Shown here: positions 23,834 to 36,400 of the stretch, piece by piece | Layout of the letters: the number at the start of each line of letters is the position of its first letter | How positions within the stretch are numbered: position 1 is the first letter of the stretch | Assembly: GCA_963930775.1 (NCBI GenBank) | Contig: OZ005701.1 | Location: 5,339,669-5,403,668, forward strand | From: Cliona cf. orientalis | Lineage: Eukaryota > Porifera > Demospongiae > Clionaida > Clionaidae | Reading direction: 5' to 3' | DNA length: 64,000 nt | Made by a program: the position numbers and the translations under genes | Notes under the pieces: generated by a model | What the model was told of the DNA's origin: nothing | The model's database searches: none | What the model saw: only the letters and a program-made list of their open reading frames with translations

Positions 23834-24175
23834 CAGGGGCGTACCTTAGTTGTTTCCTCGTTGCCCGGAAACCCCCCTTGGCAGTCAGATTCAGCATTAT
23901 CTAAGTATGACTTAGCTGCTATAGGAAACCCCCTTGGTTTCCAGATTCCATCTGCAGGCACTAAAATCTCTTAAAACTTAGCTTAGAACTCTCCTCTGGT
24001 GTTCTTTCTTGTGTTTCTTTGCTAAAATTTTCGAGAATCTGGCAAACTGTTACTAAAACATGCTAAACGGGGATCGTTAATTAGAGGGCGTGGCCCCAAA
24101 AGTGGACGTGGTCGCTAAATGTTTCGCGCGCAACTACTTAGAAACTCCCTATATTAAATCATGGGTACGCCCCTG
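23834..24175. mobile_element. MITE with CAGGGGCGTACC ends
   Basis: A 342-base element with perfect 12-base inverted ends (CAGGGGCGTACC and GGTACGCCCCTG) and a CAGTT duplication at 23,829-23,833 and 24,176-24,180. It resembles hAT-style ends, but a 5-base duplication is short for hAT. Confidence 0.7.
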
Positions 24176-24289
24176 CAGTTGTACATAGATGTGCACTATT
24201 TTGACCTCACGTGTATGACATGACATGCATATCATTAACCCCCATAGGTACCATGCAAACCACATGTTGACATTAGAATGTATTGTACA

Positions 24290-24673
24290 TACCGTAGAAT
24301 CCCGCGATTACGCCCCCCCTTTGTGCATGCTAGGATTGGGCAAAAGTGGGGAGGGGGCTTATACGCGGGATCCTTACATTTCCGTGTGACGACCATTACC
24401 GACCGTCGAATGCCACGTGGGCGCGCGATCTCTGTACTTTCTCTGGCTGTTTGGTAGGCAAAACTCGAGAAAAACGACAAAGTAAGGCATAATATGACAC
24501 AAATAGCTAGTTTGCTAGCTGTAGCTACTGTTTTTGTTGATTTATGGGCTCCATTTTACAGTCAGGGAGGGGGGGCTTATACGCGAGACAAAACTACCTA
24601 TGCAAGAACTTGAGCTAAAAATGGAGGGGGGGCTTATGCGCGAGGGGGGGCGTAATCGCGGGATTCTACGGTA
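24290..24673. mobile_element. MITE, CCGTA-type family C, copy 1
   Basis: The left end is TACCGTAGAATCCCGCGATT, then ACGCCCCCC. The right end is the inverse. The interior is a long near-palindrome with GGGGGCTTATACGCG repeated twice. Copies lie at 25,493, 44,119 and 53,941. It sits in the 3' flank of the FYVE exons. Confidence 0.85.
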
Positions 24674-24699
24674 ATATTATGTGGACTTCTGGTGGTGTT

Positions 24700-24925
24700 A
24701 GTGTAGTTGAGGCAAATTTATTTCCATAAACGAATTAGGCTCTGTATACAAAGCTGTGATCATATGTATGTATGTATGTATGTATGCATGCATCTAAGAG
24801 TATATAATATAGCTAGTTAGTGTAGACTATAGTTGAGGCTAATTTATTTCCATAAATGAAGTAAGCTCTGTATACAAAGCTGTGATCATATGTAAGTATG
24901 CATGCATCTAAGAGTATAGTTAACT
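24700..24925. repeat. Tandem duplication of about 120 bases
   Basis: The block running from GTTGAGGCAAATTTATTTCC through GTATACAAAGCTGTGATC to CATGCATCTAAGAGTATA occurs twice in direct order (near 24,700-24,808 and 24,829-24,919). Copies differ by a few bases and by the number of GTAT units. Confidence 0.8.
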
Positions 24926-24946
24926 GAACCTTATTGGAAATCCTAC

Positions 24947-25443
24947 CTTGTCGTTTGCTCAAAATTCCACCTAACTTTGGCTGACCAATGTGTTGCAAGC
25001 ACTCCACCACCCTTTTCTTAGTGACTACTGGCTGATCAGTGGATGGTTGGTCAGTTTCAAAGTATAAACCAATATCATTCAGCTTATCGATATACTCCAC
25101 TAGCACAATATTGAGTATTCTCAGCTCATCAGCTGACAGTAGTCTACCTGAATGGTTTAAATTTTCCTTGTAATAGTATAAACTTGAGCCAATTCTTACT
25201 TTCGCTTTTGCGTTGAGCTCCAAGGACATTGAAGCAGAGATCACAGACTCTTTCACGCTTAGAGGACGGGTCAGAAATGGGGAACTTATGCTTGGAGCAG
25301 TTATCACATACTGGGGCAAAACATCTTTGGCACTTATACTAAAGAAAAGGCACAAACATTTCAATGCCATTCAGATACTAAGTATAATGAACACACCTGT
25401 CTTCTATAAAAAGCAAACTTCTTCCGGCACTGTGTACATTCAT
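24947..25443 (-). CDS. FYVE zinc finger exons
   Basis: Three exons (25,397-25,443; 25,200-25,338; 24,947-25,147) separated by 58- and 52-base introns. Ligands are CTQC-x12-CQRC-x4-CDNC-x17-CDLC, the FYVE spacing. The basic PI3P motif R-R/K-H-H-C-R reads RRQYKCQ, and RVC is kept near the end. The two histidines are replaced, so lipid binding may be weak. The final 66 codons (SADELRILNIVLVEYIDKL) look helical and unassigned. Confidence 0.85.
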
Positions 25444-27383
25444 CTGTACATATGTGAGTGCACATACATGTATGTATGTAATACCATAATACTACCATAG
25501 AATCCCGCGATCACGCCCCCTCGCGCATAAACTCCCCGCATTTTTAGCTCAAGTTCCTGCATAGGTAGTTTTGTCTCGCGTATAAGCCCCCCCTCCCTGA
25601 CTGTAAAATGGAGTCCATAAGCCAATAAAAACAGTAGTTACAGCTAGTAAACTAGCTATTTGTGTCATAATATTATGCCTTACTTTGTCGTTTACTCAAA
25701 TAGCAAGAGAAAGTACAGAGATTGCGTGCCCATGTGACATTCGGAGGTCGGTAATGGTTGTCACATGGAAATGTTAGGATCCCGTGTATAAGCCCCCTCC
25801 CCACTTTTGCCCAATCCTAGCATGCACAAAGGGAGGGAGGCGTAATCACGGGATTCTACGGTATTATACTGGTATATTGCGGAGGTGCTACTTTTTGTGG
25901 CCCACACAGTAGAACACTGGTATCCAGACCCTTGATCTAGCTCTGCAAGTCTAGGGAGTGGCGGATGGTTGATAAATTGCATGTATATTCAAATCTGGAC
26001 AGCTGAGATTTGTTCTGCTAGGTGTTCACCTTTCTAGACTATGGCTTTTATTATCGGTATCCTTACTAACATTGTAGAGGCTCATACTGTGTCAGTAATA
26101 ACAATCATATCTTCTTGAGCAGATAAACACAGTTAATACATACAACATCAGGACGTTTCGGCCCTTGGGCCTTCCTCAGCTATCTGCTCAAGAAGATATG
26201 ATTGGTATCCTTACTCTTTAGATGTCCATAACCAAAGATTGTAAGCTTCCCAATTTGAATATGTGACTGTCCACGAGAAAAACATGCATAATGCGCTGGA
26301 TATCAATCTGAGATACAGGCCAAAATAGTCATCTACGGTGATAACTATCAATTTTCACCTTTTTGTATAGATCAATAGAGTAATCAGAAGGTCCCGAGTT
26401 TGAATCTCAGCTGGATCCTGGAATTTTTTCCAGGATCAGCACTTCTTTCCTCTCATGCCTGTTAACAGGAATCATTCCTCTACACAAAAATCTGCTTCGT
26501 AGCTTCTAGAACGCTATACTTACGGAATTATGGCTCGAAGAAGTTGGCTGTGTAGCTAACATTGGCCGTCCATGATACGGAGCCATTGCCATAGTTGCAG
26601 GTAGGCAAGCACGGCAGCTGCACACAGAAATAACTCTCCAGTCACTTCTTTCTTCGAATTTATATCTTTAGAAATGCTTGTCTTCTTGTTCTTTTCCATC
26701 GAAAAGTTGGCTGCTGCTCTCGTTCGAGGATTTTGGCAGCCAGCTAGCTCACTGACTTGGTGGGTGGGGCCACGTATTTACCATAAACGGACTTCCGCAT
26801 GCAACGTACATAGCAATGTTCATTGCAATACTTTTGCTCATATCTCCATGACTATATACATGGGCTAGAGACTTCAAATTTGCTGGAGCAATAGTTTAAA
26901 GGTTGTTGTTAGTAATGGTGGCCTTAACTCAATTTTTTCAGTGCATGCATTATGCATGGTTTTCTCGTGGACGAGTCACATATTATTACATATCTTCATG
27001 CTGCATATGTATGTTCGATCTCTGTATACTTCCGTGGACTATACCATGATATTGGGCACACCCATACTTCCTATAACTACTTAATTGACCGCATTAAGAA
27101 GCAATGAAGTAAAACATATAGAGGAAATAGTATGCTACCTACTACACTTCCTACATAGACTAGCAGGGGTTTATCCCACCTACTATACTTGCTGCATAGG
27201 TTAGCAGGGTATCTGCAGAGAGCCCAGCAGGATGTATTCCTCTTCCCCCCCAACCAAATCTACAGAATGTTATTATTTCCTAACTTGAGTATTACCCAAT
27301 GGCCTTCTTGGGAACACTTAATTTATGCTTTAGCTTCCAGCACCCACCCCCTTAGGTGCCAAGGTCTACCTTACCTAGCCTGT

Positions 27384-27420
<37 letters not shown>

Positions 27421-30400
27421 TTTTGGGCCAGATACAACCCTGACTAGAATGGGAATCTGCTGTCATAATATTATGTCCTCTAAAGGCTACAAGGGAATTT
27501 ATGGCTATAAATTTGTCCCTCATGACAATACAAACTAGAGCTCTGTGGAGCACATACCCCGCACGCTCTGAAGCCACTGTAGCGTAGTACTGCAATACTC
27601 TGCAACATAGCTGTTTTATAACCTGACGACCGTTTCCAACACTGAACTTGAGCATGTGCAGTCGCATCAGCATGCTAAAAGAGTGGGTGTGGTCGATAAA
27701 CCACAGGCATGTTGAACGGATAATGCACGATTTGTAGCACTTGTAACCCTTTTGAGCAATTCGAAGCCCGTATAAACCAGTTTTTCACCGATATCTACCG
27801 CTTACAGTACGTACCGACGCCTATAGAACTCGAGATCTGGTGATTTTCTTACGCTAATTAGATCTTGCTTTATTTAATTTTTGCAGCTGAAACTTTCATG
27901 GCTGCCACGAGAATAACAAAGATACTACATGGCCATAAAAAGTACCCACCATATGGTACAAGATAAAAATATAATATAGACATACCTGATGGTTCATGAC
28001 ATTTGGCATCACGTTCGACTAGAACCTCTGCTACTTGTTGATGACGTTTACTGTAAACAGTGAGGTGATAGCAATTAACAGTAAAGTATATTCCTCAATA
28101 ATGAATAACATGACAGTGTGTTCACATAGAAAGGGAAAGGCAACTGGCAGCAATGCATGCTTGCATTAATACTTCCAAGGATAGAATAATGATTGGGAGA
28201 TTAGGCAGGACAAAATAAATTCAGTTTCATATTTGGACACTCAACGTGTAAAATAACATTGTACATGATCACTTTATTACGCCCTGTAGACTATGTATTA
28301 TATAAGAATGGTATGCTCGGAGGGTCGAAAAATCGCAGCCAATAAGACCTCATACATAGTTCTTTTAACTACACTATTCTACATTTCCACCTTTCAGTGA
28401 AGCCAAAGATTATCACATCATTGTGTGTGCACACTACATGGAGGAAATAATATTATTTTATCAAAATTTTAATTTTCCTTCCACATAATACTTAGCAAAG
28501 CTCGAACTGAATTAGCATTTTGTGCCAAAGAAATGTTATGTTAGTTTCAATCCAAAAAGCCAAAGAAATATATTCATACTACTCAGGCATGCTGGTGGTC
28601 CTGTAAACATTGAAGTCAGTATACTTGTTATTTGTATGTCTCATGTACCGTAGCTGACAAAACCTCTCTAGCATAAAGCAACTTTGAGAATATTGAGATA
28701 AGTGCATGTGGAAGAACAAGCTACCACGGATAAACCTACCATCGAGCATGGTCCAGGGGAGTTTTATCCAAATTATCTGTTGCATTGATATCAGTGTTAG
28801 TGTTCTCCATCAGATATTTCACCACTTCCAGGTTACCTCCACTGTAGTGACACGAGCAAACAGATATAGATAGATGATCAATAAACTACTGGGCCTCATA
28901 CACATAAACCAAGAGTATATAAGAGGAAGAGAGAGGGAGAGTATCCTACTCTGTATACTGCGGTGCAAATGCATTGCGGATAATTAAGTCCGTATATCCT
29001 TGTAAACTGTAGTATATTACACATACCACCTTGTAGTTAAGTGAGTGTTGGCCAATAATAATGGTCTAGGACAGCCCACCTGGGTGCTACCCAGCTACTG
29101 GTTTTACAGTAGTTAAGTGAGTATTGGCCAATAATAATGGTCTAGGATAGCCCACCTGGGTACTACCCAGCTACTGGTTTTACAGTTCGTTTGAGTCAAC
29201 CACTCAAATTTAATTATCCGCAACGCGTTTGCACAGTAGTATATGGAGTAAGATACTCTCCCTCTCTTCCTATTATATACTCTTGGTAAAACAAACTACA
29301 GCTCTATAGAGCACATATACCCCGCACGCTGCAGCGTCAATGTGAGACAGGATGCAGTCTGTTGACGACCTTTACTTACATATTGTGCCAGGTTGTGCGT
29401 ATGAGCAGAAAGCACATGGTGGGTAGTGTTGCTAGGCGTAGCCAACAAAATGCAGTATTTGCGATGCTCACAGACGTTGCCAAATGATTCGAAGCATAAT
29501 GAAGCCAGTTTTTCGACAATATCGACGGATATGCTGTACTTACGAGTCACTCAGACATCTAGATCTCCAGATCTGGCGATTTTTGTGCTGACGACAGACA
29601 AACCGATTACTTTACCCCTTGCGCATGCACGCAGCGTAATGAGAAAATGAAAAATGTATGATACATATTTAAACAGTTTGAGAATTACCAGTTTGTAGAC
29701 ACGTGAAAAATATGAAAACTATGTGAAATATCGCATCGTTTTATAAACACATGAAAGCATGCAATATAGTTAGTTTTACATGGCACTTTGAAATAGTTTT
29801 ATAAATGCGTAAATAACACATGATAATCATTACGACAATTTAAAGATATAACAAGTATAAAAAAACAATTGAATAAAATTGAAGGATGAAGTAGGGATGG
29901 CAGTGCCAAAAAATACACAAACAAGATTTGTAGGGATAACGCATCACACCCACTATACATCCCTATGCTTGCTTTTCTCGATAATTAATATCATACACTT
30001 AATTCTGATTCAGTATGTAAAGTATCGCTATCCATGCATGGGTTTACGGTATTGATTTCCATTCCTGCATGATTATAATAATATTATGTGTGTGCACGGC
30101 TACTCAAAAAGCAAGCGTAGGGATGATAGTGGGTGTGATGCGTTATCCCTACAAATCTTGTTTGTGTATTTTTTGGCACTGCCATCCCTACTTCATCCTT
30201 CAGTTTTATTCAATTGTTTTTTATACTTGTTACTGTTCTTTTTTAGAGCCCTCGGGGTAGCTCATGATTGTCATTAATTTCATCAATGCCACCTATATAG
30301 CTGACTAACTTTGTGAGGATAGAGGCCGGGCATGAAACTATACATACTATGGTGACATGATATTCTAGTATGGTTTGTATTCATTGTCATTTATATATGC

Positions 30401-33400
30401 TTAAAACTAGCTACAACTATTTTTTTCTGGACCAAGCTACATCCAACCGTGCTCCAACAATAATACAATATATTATTATAGGGAAGTAGGTACACCTGGA
30501 TCACTGATTCAGCATGTTTGTGCGATCCTAGCCTCTGTGTCAGGCCTGAGCTATGGTACCGCAACACACCGTGATTTCAAACTTGAATATTCCTGTAAGT
30601 GCAAATCCCAGGCATTCGTTTGATAGCTAGCTAGGACGTCTTCTTTTGCATTACACACTAGCTATTGAACATAATCAGTGGGATTCTTGATCTGCGAATG
30701 AAGCCACGCCCCTCATTATCTCGATCCTGAAGCTGGGCGAACTTGAAAAAAGGCCGTTTAGAACTATGTAGCGACGAAAATCTTCTGTTCTGGGAGCGTA
30801 TTCTATAGGCCAGTAAGTTTACTATTGGTAGTAGCCACCATAATCTTTAGTTCATTGAGCTGATCGATCAGCTCTGAGCTGAGCGCTTGAGTACTCGAGC
30901 AGGTCCCGGCGCATGCGTACCACTGACATCGGTCACATGACTTCACCATGGCAACACCGTATGAGCATGCGCATTATATGACAAAATGGCTAATTAGACA
31001 CACCCACTCGCAAAACGCGCGCTGTACACACCCACAATTAAATCGCTTTCCTGATAACACAAAACGTGCGTGCCACAGACGTGCGCGCTCCAAAATAGAG
31101 TGGATTTATACTCGAACTAAGGTGAGCGGTCATGGTAGTCTTGAGTTAGCCCAGGAAAACAGAAAGAAAGAAAGATTGAGAAAATGGCTATTTTTTGAAC
31201 ATCTGGTTCTGGCATATACAATGGAATTGATGAATGATCTTGGTCTTATTGGATAGATAATTTGCTGTAGATTCTGTTTTTGACACTTAGAAATCTCACA
31301 AAATTACCTGTTTTGAGATATTTTGATATTTGTAATGTATTACGTATATGGAGTATCCGTGCCATCCCTACTTATAGAGTCTACCGACTCTATGATATTA
31401 ATGAGGGGATGGGTACGGGGATGGGGCTAGGGTTAGGATTAGGGGACCAGGACATCTTGGGACGTTCGCTGGCAATCCTGGTACAGCTGTGCACTAATTG
31501 TGTTTCTATTACCATACCCTCGTGAAAGAGGGCCCATGGGCGGTGCACCTTACATTGGTTGGGGGGTGGGCCGATATTTGAGCTATCAGTATCGCGTTTA
31601 TATGTGAAAGAGCGCCCAGGTAAGTTACCCACGCTGGCTTCATAATTTGAATAGCAGCAGTGGCTACTATTGATTTCAGCCTTATTCAAGCACGGTTACC
31701 AATCCAGAGCAAGGGCGGCCACGATACTTCACCGTGTGTCATTGAGTGCAGCTGTATTAAGTGGGCGTGGCTACGATCACTAGCCGTGTACGATCATTGA
31801 TTTGTGCTGAAACGTGGCATAAAGCTAGCTAGGCTAAGTTTTACGGCTGTTTAGCATGTTTTTTTATCGATCTTACATAGGCTATTCGAAGTTCAGTCAT
31901 CATAAACCAGCCATTTGAGCTGCGTTTTCAAGGGCAGCTACATATGGGCACATATTCCGTAGTGGGCCCTCTTTTGCGAGGGTACGATATTATTATGCAC
32001 ATAATAATACCGTAAGATATAATGCCCAGGATGGCTCTATGGACATGAGCACAAAAATACTCCATTGCACATTCTTCTGCCTGGGCCACAGGCCGTATAT
32101 ATGCTCTTCTAATTAAATTTTAGGGAATCGCGAATTTGCCCTCGTGCTTCAGAATCTGGTCTGGAGTACATACTGTACTGATGTATTAGACAAGCAAATG
32201 CTATTACCATGAATATTGAACCATGTATATATAAATATACTTGAGTGCAGAACCCTCACTGCTGCATACATGAATGTGGTGCATAAGCATGGCTGTGACT
32301 ATTAAGCCCTCAATTTCATTGTGCATGCTTGTTCAATATCAGAACTACAAATCCTGCACTTGAACGGAGTTCTGGTCGGATATGGTACTGTTCTTTGCAG
32401 ATTAGTGCATGATCTAAGAGTAGGGGAAAGGCACCTGGCTAGGTCACTTTATAAACTAAAAGCCTCTATGACGTACCTAAACAGAATTACACACTTGAGA
32501 GCCACTCCCTGTTTACACTGTCCACTGCATTAACTGACCAATAAAGCACAGGAAAATTGCAATCATGAGGTAGGTGGCATGTAAACACGACGGGAAATAG
32601 CTGTACACTAGCTACTATACCACTGGACCGTTGCAGAAATTAACACATTTACCAGTATATATGTCAAATGCGTACTTTCTCTCAGACAATCCTTACCAGT
32701 GAACACACGGAGGATTCAGATGGACGGACAAAAATTGCCAAACGATTGCGGTATCCCTTTGTGTATTTATCTTGATATAATACTATGTATCATACACCTA
32801 TTGATAGGCATAACATTGTACATCAAAAGTTTAGATTACTCCTTGCACTTTCTTTGCTGCATAGGAGGCTTAAAGATGTAATTTAGTCTTTATTCTGTAA
32901 AATTTGATTAAGTGGTTACGGAGGTATGGCTACTTCAAAATTTCTAAGGTGTGTGTACTATTTCAATAGGAGCATACGTACATAATTTTATGTTCGGTTA
33001 TCAGTGGAGTAGGAACCAGGGGGGCCACTGGCCCCCCAATATTTCAGAAGGGGGGGGGGGGGCTGGCCCCTCCAATAATCAGGCTTGATACAAAACCCTT
33101 TGTATGTTTTCTTTCAATTTTCAATATATACCAGACTTTCTTCGTAAAAGTCTGGACCAGGTTTAAATTACTAAAATATGACCTCTACAAAAGAATAATT
33201 GTGGTCACAAAATTCAGTAATCAAAGCCACACCCACAACTTGTATCGGTGGCCCCTGCAACACGCGATTGCTTCCTACTCCACTGCGGTTATTGAATTCT
33301 TCTGACCTAACACTTCAAAATGGTTGAAACTACTAAATCATCACCTTGAGTTACACTATAGAGAAGCATAAAAATTAATGCTCTGGAGAAGTAAGCAACA

Positions 33401-36400
33401 TGGAACAATCGAAGTTATCCATTAGCAATATTTGGTGTGGTATATATGGAGTTTCTCTGAAGCCCTGCAAAGTGATTACATCCCAAAACTTTGGATACTG
33501 CGCTATCTTTGCTATAGCCTGTGGTGCAAACTTGGTGTTTGTAGCAGATTGCAGTGAGTAGTTATGATCTGTGAAACTCCATAATATTTGGATTTGTGCA
33601 GGTTTTAACTTTTTTGGGATTCTGACTTGCCTACTGTCGATTGATGTTGACCCTAATGTGGGGAATCCCTTGCTCTTGGGTATTTCTATGCGCGTGGGAG
33701 AAATTCATGGATAGTCACGCAGTATTGAATATCAGATTATTGGTCCTGCATGCATCCCATGGCCATTAAAAAGCAAGTGTAGGGATGTATAATAGTGGAT
33801 GTGATGTTATTTCTACAAATTTTACTTTTTGGGCATTCCATTCCTACTTCATCCTTCAATTTAATATAAGGCGGTGGCATTCATTAGTAAAAAAGTGATA
33901 TCTTGTCCATACAATGGCCTAGGGTTAGGGACTACAATGTGTTCACTACAGGCTAATTAATGAAGTGGGAAACTGGCTGTATTCCATAATAAGAGTCATA
34001 ATGCTACAGTACACACATCAGTTAATTTACAATACACCAATTGTGTGCAGACAGTACAGACAACTATAGCCTACGGGATTTCACAATAGTTGGCCCATGG
34101 TTTGATACATCAAAAATAAGGTGCGCTTAGGTAGAATAATAATATTATGCCAAAGCACACTTTATTCTCATTACAGCATTTTTCTGGCAATATTGACACT
34201 TACATCAATCACTTTATATCAAGCAGACTGGTGCAGGGACTGATACGAAATATTGCTGGTAATTCAGAAAAAGGAAAATCAGACCTGTTCCTGTATTTCT
34301 CATGTCATTGAACACATAGCTATTTTAAGACTTGTTTCAGACACAACTAAGATCATTGTAAGACACTTTTAAGATATTTACTGCTTTGAGACTATAAATT
34401 AAGATTATTTTCATATAATACTAAGACAGTTGCAAGCTATTTTAAGATCATTTTGAGACACTTTTAAGATCTCTACTGGTTTCTACACATTATTCTTTGA
34501 AAAAGGAATCTGTCTGCTCCCAGCCTCTATAACTAGTGTCATGCAGAGCCTGTTTGGGGCCTGAGCAAAAGTCTGTGCAACTTGAAAACCAAGTATGATA
34601 GACCACTGACACAAATATAAGTAAATCATGACAGTCATAGTTGCCGTGTACCTGCCTGATAGCCCCTGGCTTCACATAGTTATCGGGCAGGCATACGGTA
34701 ACTATATTTGTCATGATTTGCTTCATGTGGTCCATAAGCCTCTGATATGCTGAACAGAAAATGCATGAGTTGTAGCGTTAGTAAGTCGTACAGAGACCAA
34801 CCGTTCAATCATGGATTATATAGCGCGGAGGGAACGGGATAGGAAACGTGTATATATTGCAATACAACGCGTGAACGCCCATCCGTGTCCCGCTCAGGTT
34901 ATAAAGTTAACCCCGTTTGTGCGGTATATTGGAAATGGCGGGTGCGAACTGACCAAGGACAGGCATCTCTCTTGAGCTGTTTTTCAGCTCCAATAAGGCT
35001 GCTCTAGTAAAGAGGGTGAGATAAAAAGCTATATAAAACTCGTTAAATAATAATAGCATGACTCTTACCAGCTTTTACTGATATTATGCATGATTCCAGT
35101 ATGGTCCCTTCAGACAGCAGCTGGTATCTAGAAGTGTTATATTTGGTTTGTGGAGCTTTTGAAGCCATGTGTGAGATCCAGTAGCCGAACATTTGACCCA
35201 GTATGATGTCCCTGTGATGTCTGCATGCAACTGGCACATTAGCATGACATTAATTACTTTTCACTAGCATACTGTAGTTTTTGGACTTACAAAGTCCATG
35301 TTTAGGGTCTCCTACTGGGTTTGTGGAGCATTTTGAGCCATCTATGAGGTTCAATAGCCAAGTAATTGGTATAATATGATGCCTCTAAGGTGCCTGCATG
35401 CAACTGGCACCATGTTATGACAAATAAATCCTTTTTTGGCTAGCATGATGGAGTTTTTTTTCCTTTCAAACTTGAGGTGTCCATGTTTAGGCTCTCTACT
35501 GGGTTTATGGATCACTTTGAGCCATCTAAGTGGTCCAATAGCTAGGTAATTGGTATAATGTGATGCGTCAAAGGTGCCTACATGCAACTGGCACCATGTT
35601 AAGACACTATAGTGGCCTGGAAAAGTGTAGGCTTTCTTCATGTTAGGCAGTTGACAACTGATTGATGTTATGCCATTGCTATTAGGGACACAATGGGTCG
35701 ACGGAAAAAGAGGTTCACTCATCCCAAAAATTGGGAAAGAAAGAAATACGCAAAAATCTCAAAACAGTCCACTGCCTCGTCGTCCAAGCAGCCTCCTCTC
35801 CACCCACCCCCACAGCAGCCGTCAACAGCCTCGTCGTCCAAGCAGCCTCCTCTCCACCCACCCCCACAGCAGCCGTCAACAGCCTCGTCGTCCAAGCAGC
35901 CTCCTCTCCACCAACCCCCACAGCAGCCGTCAACAGCCTCGTCGTCCAAGCAGCCTCCTCTCCACCAACCCCCACAGCAGCCGTCAACAGCCTCGTCGTC
36001 CAAGCAGCCGCCTCTCCACCAACCCCCACAGCAGCCGTCAACAGCCTTGTCGTCCAAGCAGACTCCTCTCCACCAACCCCCACAGCAGCTGTCAACAGCC
36101 TCGTCGTCCAAGCAGCCTCCTCTCCACCCACCCCCACAGCAGCCGTCAACAGCCTCGTCGTCCAAGCAGCCTCCTCTCCACCAACCCCCACAGCAGCCGT
36201 CAACAGCCTCGTCGTCCAAGCAGCCTCCTCTCCACCAACCCCCACAGCAGCCGTCAACAGCCTCGTCGTCCAAGCAGCCGCCTCTCCACCAACCCCCACA
36301 GCAGCCGTCAACAGCCTCGTCGTCCAAGCAGCCGCCTCTCCACCAACCCCCACAGCAGCCGTCAACAGCCTCGTCGTCCAAGCAGCCTCCTCTCCACCCA

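Noticed and set aside
27189-27673. Proline- and glycine-rich frames across the poly-C tract
   Set aside because: Homopolymer artefact with no splice sites or flanking homology.
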